A stretch of DNA of 64,000 bases from DUVY01 sp036562755 (lineage in GTDB: Bacteria > Bacillota > Clostridia > Christensenellales > DUVY01). Position 1 is the first letter of the stretch; the number at the start of each line of letters is the position of its first letter. Both the position numbers and the translations under genes were made by a program. Below the pieces are notes generated by a model. That model did not search any database. It had not been told where the DNA came from and worked only from the letters and a program-made list of their open reading frames with translations. The DNA is taken from NCBI GenBank assembly GCA_036562755.1, contig DATCJN010000004.1:1-64000 (forward strand), read 5' to 3'. Shown one piece after another: positions 7,140 through 16,239 of this stretch.

Positions 7140-8420
7140 TTAGTCCTCGTTTTCAAATCTTATTTTTATTGAATTGCCGTGCGCTTGCAAGCCTTCTATA
7201 TCGCTTATGTTGATAATATCGTCTTTTACCTTGCCAAGTTGCTTTTCGTTGTATCGTATCAGGCTGATTTTTCTTATAAATGTTTCCGCGCTCAAAGGCG
7301 AGAAAAACTTCGCTGTGCCCGTGGTGGGCAAAACGTGGCTGGGACCGGCCAAATAATCTCCCAGAGGTTCGGGCGAATATTCGCCTATAAAGACCGCGCC
7401 CGCGTTGGAAATAAAAGGCAAATATAATTCGGGAGCGGATACCAATATCTCCAGATGTTCGGGGGCTATTTCGTTGGCTATCATAACCGCCGTCAAAATG
7501 CTTTCTACCACAAAAATGCGGCCGTTGTTTTCTATAGATTGTCTTGCTATATCTTCTCTGTCAAGTTTTTTTAGCCTGTTTTCAATTTCGACTTGGACTT
7601 TTTCAGCTAATTCTTTGCTGTCGGTAATTAAAAAGCTTGCGGCCTTAGTATCGTGTTCGGCTTGAGAGAGCATATCGCACGCTATGTAGTCCGCTCTAGC
7701 AGTTTTGTCCGCTATAATCAATATCTCGGACGGGCCCGCGAGCATATCAATGCCTACCGCGCCAAATACTTCCTTTTTAGCCAAAGTAACATATATATTA
7801 CCCGGACCGGCTATAATATCCACCTTAGGAATGGACTCCGTTCCGTAAGCCAGAGCGGCTATGCTTTGCGCGCCGCCTATCTTGAATATTCTATCAACTC
7901 CGCACTCTGCGGCCGCCACTAAGGTTAAGGGATTGATTTTTTCTTTTGCGGGCGTAACCATTATGATTTGACGCACGCCCGCGGCAACCGCCGGAATGGC
8001 GGTCATCAACACCGACGAAGGATATGCCGCCGTGCCGCCGGGAACATATATACCCGCCTTTTCGATGGGTCTAACGGCGTAGCCGCGGTCTTTTAGGTAT
8101 TCGCCTTTAACCGCCTTTTTTATAAGGTCTTCTTGGTAGCTTGAAATGTTTTCTATTGCCAGTCTTAAAGAAGCCAGCGTCTTGCCGTCGACTTGGTTAT
8201 AAGCCTCGGCTATTTCGGATTCGGTGACTTCTACATTGGACTGGTCTATATCCACGCCGTCAAATTCTTTGGTGTATTTAAAAAGCGCTTTATCGCCGTT
8301 TATTCTGACATCTTCAACTATGGCGCGAACTTTTTGGGCTATTTCGCCACCTAAAATCAGTTCTCGCGATTTTTTGATTTCGTCTAACTCGCTCTTAAAA
8401 TCAGTCACAATCTTAATCAT
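7140..8420 (-). CDS. hisD: Histidinol dehydrogenase
   Basis: HisD performs the last two steps, oxidising L-histidinol to L-histidine with two NAD+. The 426-residue protein shows the zinc and catalytic site motif LSQAEHDTKA, the glycine-rich VPGGTAAYPSSVLM, and the conserved ending EPLGDYLAGPSHVLPTTGTA. It overlaps hisG by 4 nt. No hisC (histidinol-phosphate aminotransferase) and no histidinol phosphatase is present in the operon, so those must be encoded elsewhere if the pathway is complete. Confidence 0.97.
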   Translation of the reverse strand: MIKIVTDFKSELDEIKKSRELILGGEIAQKVRAIVEDVRINGDKALFKYTKEFDGVDIDQSNVEVTESEIAEAYNQVDGKTLASLRLAIENISSYQEDLIKKAVKGEYLKDRGYAVRPIEKAGIYVPGGTAAYPSSVLMTAIPAVAAGVRQIIMVTPAKEKINPLTLVAAAECGVDRIFKIGGAQSIAALAYGTESIPKVDIIAGPGNIYVTLAKKEVFGAVGIDMLAGPSEILIIADKTARADYIACDMLSQAEHDTKAASFLITDSKELAEKVQVEIENRLKKLDREDIARQSIENNGRIFVVESILTAVMIANEIAPEHLEILVSAPELYLPFISNAGAVFIGEYSPEPLGDYLAGPSHVLPTTGTAKFFSPLSAETFIRKISLIRYNEKQLGKVKDDIINISDIEGLQAHGNSIKIRFENED

Positions 8421-9037
8421 ACCAATCTCTCCAAAGATTTTATTATCGGATTTATGATATCATATTTTGTTTTAAAACTCACTTTATTGGCAATCAGTCT
8501 TGCGGATATGTCTGCCACTTCCTCCAGCACTTGAAGGCCGTTGGATCTTAAAGTCGTACCGCTTTCCACTATGTCCAATATTACGTCGCTCAAATCCGTA
8601 ATCGGCGCCAGTTCTACCGAGCCTTTGAGTTCAATTATATCTGGGAAGATGAACTTGCTCTCAAAATATTTTCTGGCTATATTGGGATATTTGGTGGCCA
8701 CCCTCAATGTATGAACGTTTTTCATAACTTGGGGGCATTTGCCGGCTATGCATAATCTGCATTTGCCTATATTCAGATCCAAAATCTCGTAAATATCCTT
8801 GCTCTCTTCCATTATGGTGTCTTTGCCGGCTATGCCTATATCCGCCGTACCGCGTTCCACATAGGTGGGCACGTCAGCCGGCTTAACATATAAAAACCTA
8901 TATTCGTTATTCTTATCAAACGCTATAAGTTTTCTGTCGTCCAACTCCTCGGGCAAAGAGATTCCGCACTTTTCTATTAATTCAAGCGACTTCTGGGCAA
9001 GTCTGCCTTTGGGCAACGCAATAGTAAGCTTGGTCAT
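8417..9037 (-). CDS. hisG: ATP phosphoribosyltransferase, short form
   Basis: HisG joins ATP and PRPP in the first committed, feedback-inhibited step. At 206 residues this is the short form that lacks the C-terminal histidine-binding domain and works as a hetero-octamer with HisZ, encoded immediately upstream. Visible motifs are ALPKGRLAQKSLELIEKCG at the N-terminus, the GIAGKDTI segment and the PRPP-binding-type DVILDIVESGTTLRSNGL. It overlaps hisZ and hisD by 4 nt each. Confidence 0.96.
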   Translation of the reverse strand: MTKLTIALPKGRLAQKSLELIEKCGISLPEELDDRKLIAFDKNNEYRFLYVKPADVPTYVERGTADIGIAGKDTIMEESKDIYEILDLNIGKCRLCIAGKCPQVMKNVHTLRVATKYPNIARKYFESKFIFPDIIELKGSVELAPITDLSDVILDIVESGTTLRSNGLQVLEEVADISARLIANKVSFKTKYDIINPIIKSLERLV

Positions 9038-10230
9038 AACGCGCCTTCCTTTACGCCGTCTTTTGAGATAATAATATAATTTTTAATATTTCTGTCTTTG
9101 CAGTATTGCTTTAACTCGGCTTCGCCGGTACCAAACGCTCTTTCTACCCAATAGCCTTTTGATTTATAATCTTTAACAATCTTAAATGCTTGGGCTTCGC
9201 TACCGTCTATAACCATATACGCGTAGTCGGATGATTTTGGAGGGTTAAAGCCTTTTGTCCTTTCTATTGCCGTCATCAGTCTTTTTATGCCGATAGAGAA
9301 GCCTACCGAGGGGTTATCCGCGCCGAAATAAGCGCTCAATTTATCGTATCTGCCGCCCTCTAAAATGGCCGCGCCTACGCCGTCTGTCATTCCCCTAAAA
9401 ATAATACCCGAATAGTAGCTTAGATGCGGCAGCATCCCCAAATCGATAGAAATATATTTTGAATATCCGTAAGCGTTTAATAATTCAAAGATTTCCTGAA
9501 TATTTTTTAAAGCGTTATCGGATTGGGGATTATCTGAAATCTCTTGGGCTATCTGCAAAACTTCCGCGCCGCCAAAGAGTTTTGGAATCATTAGAATATT
9601 TTGCAAGACATTATCGGGCAGATTTTTGGTTTGTAAAATATTCTTAACTCCAACCAAATCTTTATTGTTAATCCTTTCTCTGACTTTTTCTATGGTTTCT
9701 TCGTCCAGGCCGCAAGAATTTATAATGCCCAAAAAATAATCCACTTGGCCTATATCTATTTTAAAGTTATCAAGACCGCACGCCAAAAGGCATTCTACAG
9801 CCATCGCTAAAACTTCGGCGTCCGCGACGCTGCCTTTTGCGCCGATTAATTCAACGCCTGCTTGAGCGAATTCCCTTGTGCGCGAAGTTTGAGTTTGGAC
9901 ATTGGAAAACTCATAAGAGTTTAATATATAAAACAGCCTATTGATGCCTTGAGGCAGTTTGGTGGCGGCAATTCGGGATATTTGCAAAGTAGGATCGGCT
10001 CTTAGCGCAAGAATCCGTCCGTCAAAGTCCATAAATTTAAAGACTTTTTCGGGTTTTGAGTTGAGATAATTAAAGGTATCCAAATACTCAAAATCAGGCG
10101 GCTCAATTTTTTTGTAGCCGCTGGCAAGAAGCGTTTCCGCTATTTTTTGCTCCAGAACTGTTTTTATAAAACATTCCTCGGGCAAATAATCCTGCACGCC
10201 TATGGGCAATATAGTTTTCTTATACGGCAT
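9034..10230 (-). CDS. hisZ: ATP phosphoribosyltransferase regulatory subunit HisZ
   Basis: HisZ is a catalytically inactive paralogue of histidyl-tRNA synthetase that gives short HisG its activity and histidine feedback. Class II synthetase motifs are recognisable: motif 2-like RLFYILNSYEFSN, and motif 3-like SVGFSIGIKRLM. The protein has 398 residues. It is first in the operon, with AAGGGAATC as ribosome site. Its C-terminal tail (about 335-398) resembles an anticodon-binding-like fold rather than a full synthetase domain. A true HisS is not excluded by motifs alone, but the context next to short HisG makes HisZ much more likely. Confidence 0.93.
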   Translation of the reverse strand: MPYKKTILPIGVQDYLPEECFIKTVLEQKIAETLLASGYKKIEPPDFEYLDTFNYLNSKPEKVFKFMDFDGRILALRADPTLQISRIAATKLPQGINRLFYILNSYEFSNVQTQTSRTREFAQAGVELIGAKGSVADAEVLAMAVECLLACGLDNFKIDIGQVDYFLGIINSCGLDEETIEKVRERINNKDLVGVKNILQTKNLPDNVLQNILMIPKLFGGAEVLQIAQEISDNPQSDNALKNIQEIFELLNAYGYSKYISIDLGMLPHLSYYSGIIFRGMTDGVGAAILEGGRYDKLSAYFGADNPSVGFSIGIKRLMTAIERTKGFNPPKSSDYAYMVIDGSEAQAFKIVKDYKSKGYWVERAFGTGEAELKQYCKDRNIKNYIIISKDGVKEGAL

Positions 10231-10282
10231 TTTGATTCCCTTATAACTTACTTTAGCACGCTAATGCATTAATGTAATGAAT

Positions 10283-10311
10283 ATTATATATTAATATATG
10301 TTTAATGTCAA
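10283..10311 (-). promoter_or_regulatory. his operon promoter, full consensus
   Basis: TTGACA (10306-10311) and TATAAT (10283-10288) on the minus strand are 17 nt apart, an exact sigma-A consensus. Just downstream, around the expected transcript start, is the palindrome TAATGCATTA (10262-10271), a possible operator. The leader of about 45 nt is too short for a T-box or attenuator. Confidence 0.9.
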
Positions 10312-10360
10312 ACCAAATATAAGGGTTTTGTATCAAATATTATAAAAAAATAAAAATATA

Positions 10361-12367
10361 TCAATTTAACGTAACGTTTTCTAAAATGTCTTTATATCGG
10401 CGGCTTGAAAGTTCTATCAGCTTAAGTATTTCGTCCCTGTTGTCTTGTTGTAAGATTTTTGAGGACAGCTCCTTAGCTATGTTTATCCATTCGGGCTTTA
10501 AAGTTAAATTATTAAAAACGCCCGCGAGCCCGTGCTGTCGAACGCCCAAAAAATCGCCCACCCCTCGAGTGTTCATGTCGTATTCGGCCAAATAAAACCC
10601 GTCGTTATTATTTTTAAAAACCGTAAGCCTTTCGATAGAATCAGCGTTTTGGGTATTGGTAACCAAAAAACAATAGCCTTTTATTTGTCCTCGTCCTACT
10701 CTGCCCCTTAACTGATGTAATTGGGATAGTCCGAATTTATGCGCGTCAAATATGACCATTATCGCCGCGCTGGGAATGTCTATGCCGACTTCTATTACCG
10801 TCGTGGATATTAAAACATCAATTTTGCGGTCTTTAAAAGCTTGCATTATTTTGTCTTTTTGGTTTTCTTTTAATTTTCCATGAATGTAGCCTACTTTGAC
10901 GCCTTTTAATTTTTGCTTTAAATCCTTATACAGCGATTGAACGGAAACATCGTCGTATTCCTGCGCTTCTATTTTGGGCGCGACAATGTATGTTTGAATA
11001 CCAGCTTTGGCTTGATTTATTATGTATTGGAACATATCTTGAAGCTTGGAACTGGGAACAAAACTGGTAACAGCGCCGGCTTTTTGCTTTGGATTGGTTC
11101 TGATTTGGCTAATGTCCAAATCTCCGTATAAGACTAATGACAGCGTCCTTGGAATAGGAGTAGCCGACAAGAGCAAAATGTCCATTGTTTTGCCCTTATC
11201 TTCCAACGCTTTTCTTTGGGACACTCCAAAGCGTTGCTGCTCGTCTATGACGGCAAGGGCGGGATTTTTAAAAATTACGCCCTCTTGAAAAAGGCTGTGC
11301 GTGCCGACTATTATTTGGGCGGTTGTCCTAATCTGCTCAAGCGCCTGTTCTCTTTCTTTGGAATTAACGCCCGAGGATAAAAATACTATGTTAAGCTCCG
11401 GGAATAAGGATTTTAAATTAGCAAAATGCTGGCGAGCCAAAATCTCGGTGGGCGCCATCAATATGCCTTGATAGCCGTTTAGAACGGCAAAATACAGCGC
11501 CAAAAACGCGACTATGCTCTTGCCCGAGCCTACATCGCCTTGGATAAGTCTATTCATAGTTTGAGGACGCAATAGATCGCAATATATCTCGTCCAATGTC
11601 GTTTTTTGGTCCTGAGTCAATTCAAACGGCAATTGCTTTATTTTTTGCTCTATTTTCTCGCGAACGTCCGTATATTGAAAAGCCCTGATTTTAGCGTCAA
11701 AATTCTTTTTCATCCAAAAGACAGTCAGCGCTTTGGTCAGTTCTTCAATCGCCACCGTTTTTGCGGCGGTTTGCTGCTCGACTAAATCTCTTGGGAAATG
11801 CATTAAATAATAGGCTTGCTTTAAATCTATCAAACGTAGGTTTTGGCGGTCTTGTTCGGATAATATTGATTGAATTTCCAACTTTTGCAACGCTGTAGTA
11901 ATCGCCTGCCTTAAGGCGTTTCCGGGAACGCCTTTTATAGTGTTATAAATAGTGATTATTCCTGTCAGCTGTTTGGGAGCCTGGGCGCTTTCCATTACAG
12001 GATTTAAGACTACGAGCGTTTTGCCTTGGGAAACCTGTCCGAAAATCAGATATTCTTCTTGTTTTATGGTTTTGGATAAATAAGGACGATTATAATATAT
12101 GACTTTAAAGTTTGTCCCTGACAAAGAGCACCTGCAAGGTATAACCGTATAATTAAAGCCTTTTCGGGGATATTTTGTTGAAGGTATGTCTGTTACTTTA
12201 GCTTTCAATAGGGCGTATTCGCCGTCTTCGCAAGCGTCGGCATAAGTCAATTGGGTGTCAAAATATTTTTTCGGAAAAAAGGCGCAAAGGTCTTTTAAGT
12301 CATAAATACCTGCGTCGTTTAAAATTTTTAACCTTTTTTCGCCAAGCCCTTTAAAATTAATGTTCAT
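10361..12367 (-). CDS. recG: ATP-dependent DNA helicase RecG
   Basis: RecG remodels stalled replication forks and branch-migrates Holliday junctions. The 668-residue protein has an N-terminal wedge/OB region (about 1-150, beginning GLGEKRLKILNDAGI), a Walker A in QGDVGSGKSIVA (about 283), the DEQQRFG box characteristic of RecG, the SATPIPRTL motif, and the helicase C domain with QLRGRVGRGQIKGYCFL. It starts 3 nt after the hemolysin III gene ends, so it is co-transcribed with the glycerol-3-phosphate-type genes. That genomic company looks incidental. The stop is 50 nt from the his promoter. Confidence 0.96.
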   Translation of the reverse strand: MNINFKGLGEKRLKILNDAGIYDLKDLCAFFPKKYFDTQLTYADACEDGEYALLKAKVTDIPSTKYPRKGFNYTVIPCRCSLSGTNFKVIYYNRPYLSKTIKQEEYLIFGQVSQGKTLVVLNPVMESAQAPKQLTGIITIYNTIKGVPGNALRQAITTALQKLEIQSILSEQDRQNLRLIDLKQAYYLMHFPRDLVEQQTAAKTVAIEELTKALTVFWMKKNFDAKIRAFQYTDVREKIEQKIKQLPFELTQDQKTTLDEIYCDLLRPQTMNRLIQGDVGSGKSIVAFLALYFAVLNGYQGILMAPTEILARQHFANLKSLFPELNIVFLSSGVNSKEREQALEQIRTTAQIIVGTHSLFQEGVIFKNPALAVIDEQQRFGVSQRKALEDKGKTMDILLLSATPIPRTLSLVLYGDLDISQIRTNPKQKAGAVTSFVPSSKLQDMFQYIINQAKAGIQTYIVAPKIEAQEYDDVSVQSLYKDLKQKLKGVKVGYIHGKLKENQKDKIMQAFKDRKIDVLISTTVIEVGIDIPSAAIMVIFDAHKFGLSQLHQLRGRVGRGQIKGYCFLVTNTQNADSIERLTVFKNNNDGFYLAEYDMNTRGVGDFLGVRQHGLAGVFNNLTLKPEWINIAKELSSKILQQDNRDEILKLIELSSRRYKDILENVTLN

Positions 12368-12370
12368 ATC

Positions 12371-13060
12371 CTAAATGACATAAAACAGTATTGAAAAAAA
12401 TTGAAGTATGCTGCCGCCCAGCACAAATAAATGCCAAATAGAGTGAATATATTTTAGCTTGAATTTTTTTCCTAACACATAAAGAACTGCGCCCAGAGTA
12501 TATAAAACGCCGCCTAAGATAAGTAATATTAATCCCGCTAATTCGATATTGCTATTGAATAAGGGCACTATAGCAATTACAATGCACCAGCCCATAACCA
12601 AATAGCATATGAGATTGATTTTTTCGTATTTTTTTAGGTTAATAGCATTTAAAACAATAGATAAAATAGCCGCGCCCCATACTACGCCGAATATGGCCCA
12701 ACCCCAACCGTTGCTGTAGTTCCTTAAAGTAACCAAAGTATAAGGCGTATATGTCCCCGCAATTAACAAGCTTACGGAGCAATGGTCGATTATTCTAAAT
12801 ACTTTTTTTGCGGTTCCTTTGGGCAGCGCGTGATATAAAGTAGACATCGTATATAAAATTATCAGCGTGGCGCCGTAAATGGAACAGCTAACAACTTTCC
12901 ATGCCTTTTGGTCTTTAGAGAGAGCAGAAAATACTACGCTTAATACCAGCGCGGCGACCGACAGCGCGGCGCCCACGCAATGTCCTACCCAGCTGAATAT
13001 TTCCTCGCCCTTTGTGTAATTAGGCAAGGTTACTTTTGGTTTTTTGATTTGGTCCTGCAT
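12371..13060 (-). CDS. Hemolysin III / PAQR family membrane protein
   Basis: A 229-residue polytopic membrane protein with about seven hydrophobic segments. It carries the family's conserved histidine and acidic positions, likely metal ligands: STLYHALPKG, IDHCSVSLLIAGTYTPY and HSIWHLFVLGG. It belongs to the YqfA/HlyIII group of the PAQR superfamily. The name hemolysin is historical and the bacterial function is not settled. It begins 1 nt below the DUF1667 gene and ends 3 nt above recG, so it sits in the same operon. Confidence 0.9.
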   Translation of the reverse strand: MQDQIKKPKVTLPNYTKGEEIFSWVGHCVGAALSVAALVLSVVFSALSKDQKAWKVVSCSIYGATLIILYTMSTLYHALPKGTAKKVFRIIDHCSVSLLIAGTYTPYTLVTLRNYSNGWGWAIFGVVWGAAILSIVLNAINLKKYEKINLICYLVMGWCIVIAIVPLFNSNIELAGLILLILGGVLYTLGAVLYVLGKKFKLKYIHSIWHLFVLGGSILQFFSILFYVI

Positions 13061-13061
13061 A

Positions 13062-13430
13062 TTATTCTCCTTTAACTATTGGTAGGTTAGTATAAGATGT
13101 AGCGACCAAATCAACATCTTCATAAATATTTTTATAAACAATATCGCCGATCGCTACGGGCGCTTGAATTTCTATTTTGGAAATTTTTTCGAGAATTCTT
13201 TTTACTTCTTCTTTTGGAATAGGCGCGCTTGTCTTAACCGGAAGGACGGGTTTGTCGCCGCCTATGACCTTTACAAGCGATGTTATAGTCCGTTTTGGCG
13301 CAATATATTCTTGAGTGGCGAATTCTTTGCCTTTTGCGCAATTATTGCCGGTGACAATAATCTCATCGTTTTGCTTTACAACGCTGAGTTTACAGCTCAT
13401 CGGGCATTTTATGCATACAAAATGGCTCAT
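13062..13430 (-). CDS. DUF1667 cysteine protein of the glycerol-3-phosphate dehydrogenase-like set
   Basis: This 122-residue protein starts MSHFVCIKCPMSCKL and has a CxxCxxxC cluster plus NNCAKG, so it may bind metal or an iron-sulfur cluster. In Clostridia such DUF1667 proteins are regularly encoded directly after a GlpA-like and a second FAD oxidoreductase, and are thought to act as the small electron-transfer partner. I chose ATG 13430 because it overlaps the upstream stop as ATGA. An ORF reaching to 13553 would run 41 codons deep into the previous gene with no typical sequence. The exact biochemical role is inferred from neighbours. Confidence 0.88.
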   Translation of the reverse strand: MSHFVCIKCPMSCKLSVVKQNDEIIVTGNNCAKGKEFATQEYIAPKRTITSLVKVIGGDKPVLPVKTSAPIPKEEVKRILEKISKIEIQAPVAIGDIVYKNIYEDVDLVATSYTNLPIVKGE

Positions 13431-14671
13431 ACTCTTACCCCGCAATATACCTCTATATCGTCGTCTATGTCTTTGCCGTTTAGGATAATAGGCTGCATTT
13501 CTCCGTGTATTAAGATGTTGTAGTTTTTGCGATATATTTCCCGATCGCCGCATTTGACGCTGATATAAGCGGGTTTTACGGCTTGCTTTACCCTAATATA
13601 AAGTTTAACGGGCTCGGTAGTCTTTTGGATTATGCAAGGCATTGTATATTTTGTAAAGCCCGCGCTTTTGACAGCAAACTTCTGCTTATTGTGATAAAAG
13701 CCCGCCATGGCGTAACGGGCGGCGCCCATGCCCGCCATCTTAGCTTCGTCTGTTACTTGATCGGCCAAATCGTGCACATACAAAACATTGCCGCAAGCGA
13801 ACATGCCTTTAACAGAGGTTTGGCAATATTGGTCTGTAACCGCGCCGCCGCTGGCAAAGTTAAGCTCTACGCCCGCGTTTTTTGCAATCTCGTTTTCGGG
13901 GACCAGTCCTGCAGCTAAAACCAATGTATCGCACTCTACAATCCTGGCTTTGCTTAAATCTATATTGCCCTCTTGGTCAACAGGCGCGATTTTTACCGCT
14001 TCCAATCTTTCTTTGCCTAATACTTCTATTACCTTTGTATTAAGCAGCATAGGAATATTAAGGTCGTTAATGCACTCGGCGACGTTTCGAGACAGTCCCA
14101 TATAATACGATCTGGATTCTACTACCATTTTTACATTGGCTTTTTCATAGGTAAAACGCCTAGCCATAATTAAACCTAAATCGTATGTGCCCATTATCAC
14201 TATGTCTTTGCCGACCAGCTTTCCATAAAGCTTTAAAAGTCTTTGTGCGGTTCCCGCAGTAAATATTCCGCTGGGACGGGTTCCGCCTATATCCAAAGCG
14301 CCCCTAGGCTTTTCTCTGCAGCCCATTGCCAACACTATCGCGCCCGCCTGAATTTCAACCAGACCTAGCTTTTGACTTATGGCGGTAACTAAAAGACTAT
14401 TGTCTATACTGAGAACATAGGTCTCGGTAAGCACTTCAATATCGCCGGGAATGTCCTGCGCTATTTTTTGAGCGTATTCGGGGCCTGTAAGTTCTTCTTT
14501 AAATAGTTTTAATCCAAATCCGACATGGATACATTGATTTAAAATTCCGCCAAGCTCTTTTTCGCGCTCTATTATTATAACTTTTTTTGCGCCGTAACAT
14601 TTAGCTTCTTTTGCGGCTTCAATTCCGGCGGGACCTCCGCCTATTACGCAAACGTCAGCCCTTCTTATCAT
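13427..14671 (-). CDS. FAD/NAD(P)-dependent oxidoreductase, GlpB-like partner
   Basis: A 414-residue pyridine nucleotide-disulphide oxidoreductase-type flavoprotein. It has an N-terminal dinucleotide-binding fold (DVCVIGGGPAGIEAAKEA), a second one near residue 150 (KDIVIMGTYDLGL) and the FAD-binding GMFACGNVLYVHDLADQV. In clostridial glp-like operons this protein probably passes electrons from the GlpA-like dehydrogenase. The start at 14671 has GAGGTGAG as Shine-Dalgarno and lies inside the end of the upstream gene (17-bp overlap). The ATG at 14698 has no ribosome site and adds a non-conserved lead. The electron acceptor is unknown. Confidence 0.9.
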   Translation of the reverse strand: MIRRADVCVIGGGPAGIEAAKEAKCYGAKKVIIIEREKELGGILNQCIHVGFGLKLFKEELTGPEYAQKIAQDIPGDIEVLTETYVLSIDNSLLVTAISQKLGLVEIQAGAIVLAMGCREKPRGALDIGGTRPSGIFTAGTAQRLLKLYGKLVGKDIVIMGTYDLGLIMARRFTYEKANVKMVVESRSYYMGLSRNVAECINDLNIPMLLNTKVIEVLGKERLEAVKIAPVDQEGNIDLSKARIVECDTLVLAAGLVPENEIAKNAGVELNFASGGAVTDQYCQTSVKGMFACGNVLYVHDLADQVTDEAKMAGMGAARYAMAGFYHNKQKFAVKSAGFTKYTMPCIIQKTTEPVKLYIRVKQAVKPAYISVKCGDREIYRKNYNILIHGEMQPIILNGKDIDDDIEVYCGVRV

Positions 14672-16103
14672 GGTTCTCACCTCGGATATTGCCCGCAATT
14701 ATATACGAATTGCCGCCGAATTTGGTAATTTTTTCCATTTTGACGCCTAATTCCCGCGACATAATCTCTAATATCTTGGGAGTGCAAAACGAGCCTTGGC
14801 ACCTGCCCATAGTGGCTCTAGTGCGTCTCTTTACCCCGTCTATAGTCGTCGCGCCGCGTTTTATAGCCTCAACTATCTCCGCCTCGGTAATTACTTCGCA
14901 ACGACAAATTACGTTGGAGTATCTTATATCTTTTTTGATTAATTCTATCTTTTCTTGGTTTGAAGCGTCTTTGAAGTTTATAATTCTTCGCCTTTTTGTT
15001 ACAAACGATTGCTTTTTCTTAAAATCATATTTTGAGCATATTTCGCCGGATAAGTAAGAAGCAATCGCGGGCGCGCTGGTAAGCCCCGGAGAACAGATTC
15101 CCGCGGCATTGAAAAAGTTAGGCATAGATTCGCCAATAACAAAATCCTGAACGCTTGGTATTGCCCTTAGTCCCGAGAACGTACTGATCTGCCTATTATA
15201 AGGCAAGTCTTTTAGGGTTTTTTCCGCGGCAGTTCTTATAGCTTCCATGCCCTCAAGCGTAACCGACTTGTCCGATTTATCCGAAATGTCTTGAGCTGAC
15301 GGGCCAATGAAAAAGTTGCCGTCGACCGTAGGCGAAACCAATACGCCCTTGCCCATTTTAGTGGGAACTTGGAATATAGGGCGGTTTACGGGCGATGGAC
15401 GGTCAAAAATTATGTATTCGCCTCTGCGCGCGCTTATGGTAAAACTATTGTCGCCTACCATTGACGCTATTTTATCAGCATATACTCCGGCGCAATTTAT
15501 CACTATTTTCGCTTTTATCTTATCGCCTTTTGAAGAGTAGATTTCAAAATAATTATCTTCTTGATTGTTAATTGTCTTTATATCTTCTACATTAAATTCA
15601 AAAAAATATTCGGCGCCGTTGGCTTTGGATATTTCCATCAGCGCGACATTTAATTCGTAAGGATTGATTATTCCCGCAGTGGGCGTCCACAGCGCCGCAA
15701 TAACGCCCGGATTGATTTTAGGTTCCAGTTTATAAACCTTGTCGCTTTTTATGATCTTGATTTCTTTTAGACCGTTATTAAGACCGCGCGTTTTTAAAAT
15801 TTCAAGTTTATTTATTTCTTCTTGAGAAAAAGCCAAAACTAAAGAGCCGCAACGCTTATATGGAACGTCTAAGTCTTGACATATATCGTCAAACATCTCG
15901 TTGCCCAAAATATTAAAGCGCGCCATCAATGTTCCCGTTTCGCAATCGTGCCCGGCATGCAAAATACCGCTGTTTGCGCCTGTGGCCGCCATAGCGACAT
16001 CTATATTGGCTTCTAAAACTGCAAGTTTTATATCATATTCGGCTAATTCTTTGGCTATCGAACATCCGATAACGCCAGCGCCGATTATCGCGACATCATA
16101 CAT
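14655..16103 (-). CDS. Glycerol-3-phosphate dehydrogenase/oxidase-like FAD protein with BFD-like [2Fe-2S] domain
   Basis: This 482-residue flavoprotein resembles anaerobic GlpA and GlpO. It starts with MYDVAIIGAGVIGCSIAKEL (FAD-binding fold), continues with a DAO-type domain (GANSGILHAGHD, INCAGVYADKIA), and ends with a BFD-like cysteine domain, about 415-470, with CRCE and GRCQGSFC. The predicted reaction is oxidation of sn-glycerol 3-phosphate to DHAP. L-2-hydroxyglutarate oxidase-like activity is an alternative because the families are close. I prefer ATG 16103, which has GGGTG upstream, over ATG 16118. It leads the operon that continues to recG. No glycerol kinase or facilitator gene is nearby, which leaves the substrate open. 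Confidence 0.85.
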   Translation of the reverse strand: MYDVAIIGAGVIGCSIAKELAEYDIKLAVLEANIDVAMAATGANSGILHAGHDCETGTLMARFNILGNEMFDDICQDLDVPYKRCGSLVLAFSQEEINKLEILKTRGLNNGLKEIKIIKSDKVYKLEPKINPGVIAALWTPTAGIINPYELNVALMEISKANGAEYFFEFNVEDIKTINNQEDNYFEIYSSKGDKIKAKIVINCAGVYADKIASMVGDNSFTISARRGEYIIFDRPSPVNRPIFQVPTKMGKGVLVSPTVDGNFFIGPSAQDISDKSDKSVTLEGMEAIRTAAEKTLKDLPYNRQISTFSGLRAIPSVQDFVIGESMPNFFNAAGICSPGLTSAPAIASYLSGEICSKYDFKKKQSFVTKRRRIINFKDASNQEKIELIKKDIRYSNVICRCEVITEAEIVEAIKRGATTIDGVKRRTRATMGRCQGSFCTPKILEIMSRELGVKMEKITKFGGNSYIIAGNIRGENHDKKG

Positions 16104-16134
16104 ATAACACCCATGCATCTAGATAATTAATTAC

Positions 16135-16163
16135 ATTATAACACAGCTTATAATGCTAGTCTA
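16135..16163 (-). promoter_or_regulatory. Promoter of the glp-like/recG operon
   Basis: TATAAT (16135-16140) with TAGACT (16158-16163) 17 nt upstream on the minus strand. The -35 is poor, the -10 perfect. Confidence 0.55.
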
Positions 16164-16191
16164 AACAATTCAAAATTTTTTTATCAAAACA

Positions 16192-16220
16192 AAAAGGGCT
16201 GTCATATTAACAGCCCTTTT
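16192..16220. terminator. Intrinsic terminator of the surface protein gene
   Basis: AAAAGGGCTG and CAGCCCTTTT pair over 10 bp around a 9-nt loop, with T-rich sequence on both sides. It lies 19 nt below the stop of the surface protein gene. Confidence 0.85.
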
Positions 16221-16239
16221 ATTTTAATAAGATTTGTTA

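Noticed and set aside
10231..10282. Possible T-box or attenuator before hisZ
   Set aside because: The distance from -10 to ATG is only about 50 nt, and no specifier stem or terminator is present.
13431..13553. 41-residue N-terminal extension of the DUF1667 protein
   Set aside because: It is arginine-rich and lies wholly inside the upstream oxidoreductase gene; the ATGA overlap gives a better start.
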